Part shown: positions 60,368 through 64,000 of the stretch, piece after piece | How the letters are laid out: every line of letters begins with the position of its first letter | Numbering within the stretch: the first letter of the stretch is position 1 | Origin: Epiperipatus broadwayi | Lineage: Eukaryota; Onychophora; Udeonychophora; Euonychophora; Peripatidae | Direction: 5' to 3' | DNA: 64,000 nucleotides | NCBI GenBank assembly: GCA_028023455.1 | Contig: JAQFVV010012396.1 | Span: 5,684,085-5,748,084 of the forward strand | Made by a program: the position numbers and the translations under genes | The notes under the pieces: generated by a model | What the model was told of the DNA's origin: nothing | Databases searched by the model: none | What the model saw: the letters and a program-made list of their open reading frames with translations, nothing else

Positions 60368-62959
60368 ATGGATGCTGACTGTCAAAGTCAAAATAAGCAA
60401 GCATTCAGTTGTATTAAACTAAATGACATATTGAGAAGTGATCAAGTAATTCTGGAAGTATTTAAACAACCTAAATCAGTTAAAAATAGTTCAGAAAGAT
60501 GTTTAGAGGGGAAAGAATTAAAGGAAGTTCAGAAAAAAATAAAATTTGAGGGTTCAACTGTTCTAAAGGAAAATTCAAATAGTACCATAAATTTGGTAGA
60601 TATTGGGCTAAAGATCAATGAAAACATTGAGATACAGCAAATTAAAGTTGATACAATAAAATATAAGCTAAATCTTAATGCTACTGCCAAGTTTCGTGAA
60701 AATCGGTCAGAAAATAAAGTTGTGAGGGGTCCGTCATAAAACTACTAAAATTTAAAATGATAAAAATTAAAAATCATGGGAATTTTGTCACACAAGAGGA
60801 CTCTGTACCGGAAGTGCCCCAAATTCACAATATAGAAGCAGAACTGGACCAAAATAAAGACAAATATCATCAAAGAGACTTTACATTGATCAAGGACAAA
60901 CTAAAAACAAGCTCAGGAAAAGTACACAAAGTAATTATCTAGACAAAATTATGACAATTAAAAGCCAAAGCTTGGAAAAAAATAAAGAAAAAGTTACAGA
61001 AGCCCAGCAGTATCCAGTCAAACTTGCTGATGAGAGCCATAATGCAGAACTAACACTTCCAACATTTGCAGAAAAATTAAAGAAGGATACAAAGACTTCC
61101 AAATGGCAAGGTTTCAATATCCCACATGCCAATGGCTTTAAATTGGGTCAGGGAGTTACGAGCCTTGAGACAAAGCTAGAGCTAGTGGTCAGAGATCATG
61201 AAATCAAACTGAACAATACAAAGTATGGAAAAACTAATCATGCTGGCTTATCCCATGAGAATATGTTTGAGAAGAAATAATTTAATTTCAGGAGACTTTC
61301 AATGAGTCAATGATGAATTTAATAATAGAATTCCTCAGACATTATTTAATTCTTTTCTTAACTTCCAGAATCAGTATACTTTAACATTGAGCACAATGAA
61401 TAAAAAATTTGAACTTTTCATATTTTTAATGAATGAGCTATTTGTCTTAATCAAGGACTTAAATATCATTGATTCAATAAGAAGGGTCTACTATCACCCT
61501 AACAAAAAATACATCACAATAGAATTTAGGAACACTTTAGCCAAAGAAATATTCAAAAAATCTCAAATGTTTCTAAATGGAAAATATTTAGTGAAAATTG
61601 ACCTGGAAAGATCAAGATTGATAACAGGTATGGTGTGGAATGGTCCTATGGCATTTGAAAAAGATGAATTGCATGGACTATTAGTACCGTTTGGCTCTAT
61701 TTAGCAGTTTACTTTCCTAATGGAAAGAAGAGTAGGAATTCAGCTGCCACCCAACAATGCAATATTTACAATGAGGTTGACAAAAGGCATCAGTCCCTGG
61801 ATATACCATCTGTTCTTGAGCAGAATAAAAGCCTGATATACATTGTAATTAAAGGAATTCAACCTCAATGTTATGGATATGGGGACACTGGTCATTTAAT
61901 TAAGGCCTGACCAAAAAGAGTAAGCACAGAATATGGGGAAAGCTATAGTGGAATCCACAAATGTTCAATAACATCAAGCAATCCACTAATAAATTAACAA
62001 TTCAAACTGGAGTTACAAGAATCTCATTTAAAAGATAACAAAGTCAAACCAAATAAGCTACATTATAAGGAAAATCAAGAAACCTTGCCCAGTAGATTTG
62101 AAAATGGAACAAATGCAGATTGTTAGAGATAGGCTGAAGAGGTAAAGAAACTATCAGCACAGGCAGAACTGACCAGCTTTGAATCAATACAATCTGAAGA
62201 GTCTGAAGACACATTAGAAGAAATTGACCAATTAAAAAAAGCTAATATGTTCAGTGATACTGAACTAAGTGAGAATGGTTCAACTCAAATGAGTGAAATG
62301 ACACAAGGTGCAAGTTTCAAAAAAAAAATCAGAATGGTTCTGGCTTGCAAACTGACAAGCATAGTGTTGTGGGCTCAAACATCGAGTGGTGTGGTGAATA
62401 AAAGGAGAAAACTAAGGGTCTCTCAAAGAAAAAGAGAAAAAGAAGACAGATGAAGGAGCTGGCTCAACATGAGTCAGGGATGAGATGGAAACTAAATCAG
62501 AAAGTGAGATAGTCAATGACCCAGAGGTAATGAACCATGATATTTTAGCTCATCCCATGATCTTCAAATGTGAGGTTGAATCTAAAGGGGCATGTCTTTT
62601 TTGGAAGGAGCATGTATGTAGTGAGAGTGAAGTAGGGCAGGTAATCTCAGAAGAGGAAGATGATCCAGAGGAAGAAATCGATAACATAAAAAATCAATGG
62701 AGCAATGAAGCTCATAGTGACAGGTTCGAAAGCAGGCAAGCTACAGTAGCACAGGTAATCTCAGAAGAGTCTGATAATCCAGAAGAAGAACTTGACAATG
62801 TAATGATGAGCCTCATGGGGACAGGTCCAGAAGTGGGAAAGTAGATGGCTGTCCAAGGAATGAAAGGAAAGAAATCACAGATGATGAAGAAATAAGCTCG
62901 CAGGAGGAAAATTTTGATGACTTGGAACAGGAAGGCAATGAAAATTCAGAAATGGTTTA
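60368..62959 (+). pseudogene. Decayed ORF1/gag-like protein with zinc knuckle and acidic repeats
   Basis: A protein-like reading runs for ~2.6 kb through shifting frames (open pieces 60368-60739, 60951-61280, 61387-61704, 62247-62453, 62485-62844). The part at 61387-61704 contains KKYITIEFRNTLAKEIF, which fits an RRM-like or gag-like fold. After one frameshift near 61704 comes PQCYGYGDTGHLIKA-stop (about 61863-61910), a CCHC zinc knuckle in which the second and fourth ligands are lost. The C-terminal half is Glu/Asp/Ser-rich with repeats around VISEEEDDPEEE (near 62640) and VISEESDNPEEE (near 62755). Such proteins bind RNA in non-LTR elements. No polymerase follows, so the parent family is unknown. 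Confidence 0.55.
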
Positions 62960-63189
62960 AAGTCTATAGTCAAAAGTTATAGATCACATGACCCAATTTT
63001 CTTAAGCTTGTAAGATATAAACAATGAACAATGCCAAATGCTTAACAAGCTTTGTGATAAATGCTTAGCCAGATAAAGCATTTAAAATATCTCTGTCAGG
63101 AACCCCCCCAAATCTGTGACCATAGTTTTGTGCTTTGGCACTCCTCAGAGAGGTGCTATGATAGGTTCAGACACTAGATCTAAAAATAC
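62960..63189 (+). repeat. ~230-bp direct repeat, copy 1
   Basis: It begins at the stop codon of the ORF1-like region. It matches 63373-63609 over landmarks such as CATAGATCACATGACCCAAT, CTTAAGCTTGTAAGATATAA and AGGTTCAGACACTAGATCTA. Confidence 0.8.
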
Positions 63190-63372
63190 CAATCCAAAGC
63201 CAGCATTTATCTAAAAGTTATCTATTGAGTGGAAAATCTGAAATTTTCAGATACCTACATGTCTTCAAACCCAGCTATTCAACTCAAATAGCTATATGGC
63301 ACTGAGAGATCTTCAGCCATACCATATATTAGTAATCTTAGCAATATAATACTGCATAAAACTTAAAGCAGA

Positions 63373-63609
63373 GACTATAAATAGTCAAAATAAAAGTCAT
63401 AGATCACATGACCCAATTCTCTTAAGCTTGTAAGATATAAACAATGATCAATTGCTAATTGATCAACAAGCTTTGTCATAAATGCATAGCCAGAGAAAGC
63501 ATTTAAAATATCTCTGTTGGGAACCATTCTCTCAAACCGCTGACCATGGTTTCATGCTTTGGCACTTCTCAGAGAGGTGCTAGGGTAGGTTCAGACACTA
63601 GATCTAAAT
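63373..63609 (+). repeat. ~230-bp direct repeat, copy 2
   Basis: Collinear with copy 1, starting about 410 bp further on, with a 183-bp unrelated spacer between the two. The distance and orientation would suit terminal repeats of a very short element, but I saw no ORF between them. Confidence 0.8.
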
Positions 63610-64000
63610 ATAGCAACATGGATGAAGTTCTAAGGATCTGTGAATTAAAGAACTTGGGACAAAGTCTCTTATGAATCAAAGGAGAAGACTAGGCTTTTGA
63701 CTGTCATACGATCTCAAGATTTCTTTAAACAAATGTATTTACATCATATAGTGGATGATCAGTCACCTGCATTTTTTTTCCTTAATAAAAACGAACTAGG
63801 TCTTAATTCATAAAAAAAAAATTCTAACATTTATTGATTACTACAGTTTGCATTAGATGGCACTATTGTCCGATAAATTTGCTACTGTTTTAATATGTGA
63901 AATTATTTTTTAATATTATTTTTATCACTTTCTCATCATGTCTATTGCTATTCTTTTTCATCTTTAAAATACTGATATCATCCACCTTGCCTACATATAA
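63610..64000. other. AT-rich DNA, no feature recognised
   Basis: No supported gene or repeat up to the window edge. Confidence 0.5.

Overview
This window is strongly AT-rich animal-type nuclear DNA, most likely from an invertebrate. The evidence is several families of decayed non-LTR retrotransposons, tRNA-derived short retroposons with target-site duplications (TSDs), an LTR retrotransposon, long simple repeats, and no bacterial-style gene packing. I cannot name the species. I found no host protein-coding gene that I can defend. Every recognisable coding stretch belongs to a mobile element, and nearly all are broken.

Layout: a tRNA-derived SINE with a perfect 14-bp TSD (902-1041) and a foldback element (1524-1829) come first. 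Two related RTE-type LINE copies lie on the minus strand (4236-7205 and 9573-12346), separated by a ~200-bp tandem repeat that is interrupted by three copies of a ~400-bp tRNA-like element. A second LINE family (L1/Tx1-like reverse transcriptase) appears at 12520-14076 (+) and 43600-44900 (-). A third lies at 46430-48400 (-). A Tigger/pogo-like transposase remnant sits at 23262-24030. A 4.7-kb LTR retrotransposon (37052-41729) with ~1.3-kb LTRs, a gag-like ORF and no visible pol is inserted with a 4-bp TSD inside an older RTE copy (35652-37047 plus 41734-42235). An array of ~300-350-bp units that changes orientation lies at 45091-46395. The right end holds a decayed zinc-knuckle ORF1/gag-like reading frame (60368-62956), followed by a ~230-bp direct duplication.

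The most interesting theme is a set of foldback elements (1524-1829, 15872-16698, 18140-18445, 32611-32843, 34343-34908, 53419-53720, 56717-57005). Each consists of two inverted copies of a short unit. In those where the ends can be seen, one arm carries an extra ~30-60-bp tail, and six of the seven are flanked by 10-13-bp direct repeats. The family seen at 15872-16698, 19095-19285 and 56717-57005 carries a sequence that folds as a minimal type I hammerhead ribozyme. The copy at 56830-56869 keeps the complete core, a 5-bp stem I and a GUC cleavage triplet. Other foldbacks carry a related CTGAAGA / 4-bp stem / GAAA core. Inverted terminal units with a one-sided tail, variable TSDs and hammerhead motifs are known traits of Penelope-like retroelements. 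I infer that these are short non-autonomous Penelope-like elements, although no Penelope reverse transcriptase is visible here. One of them (34343-34908) also carries a tRNA-promoter-like head, which would be an unusual chimera.
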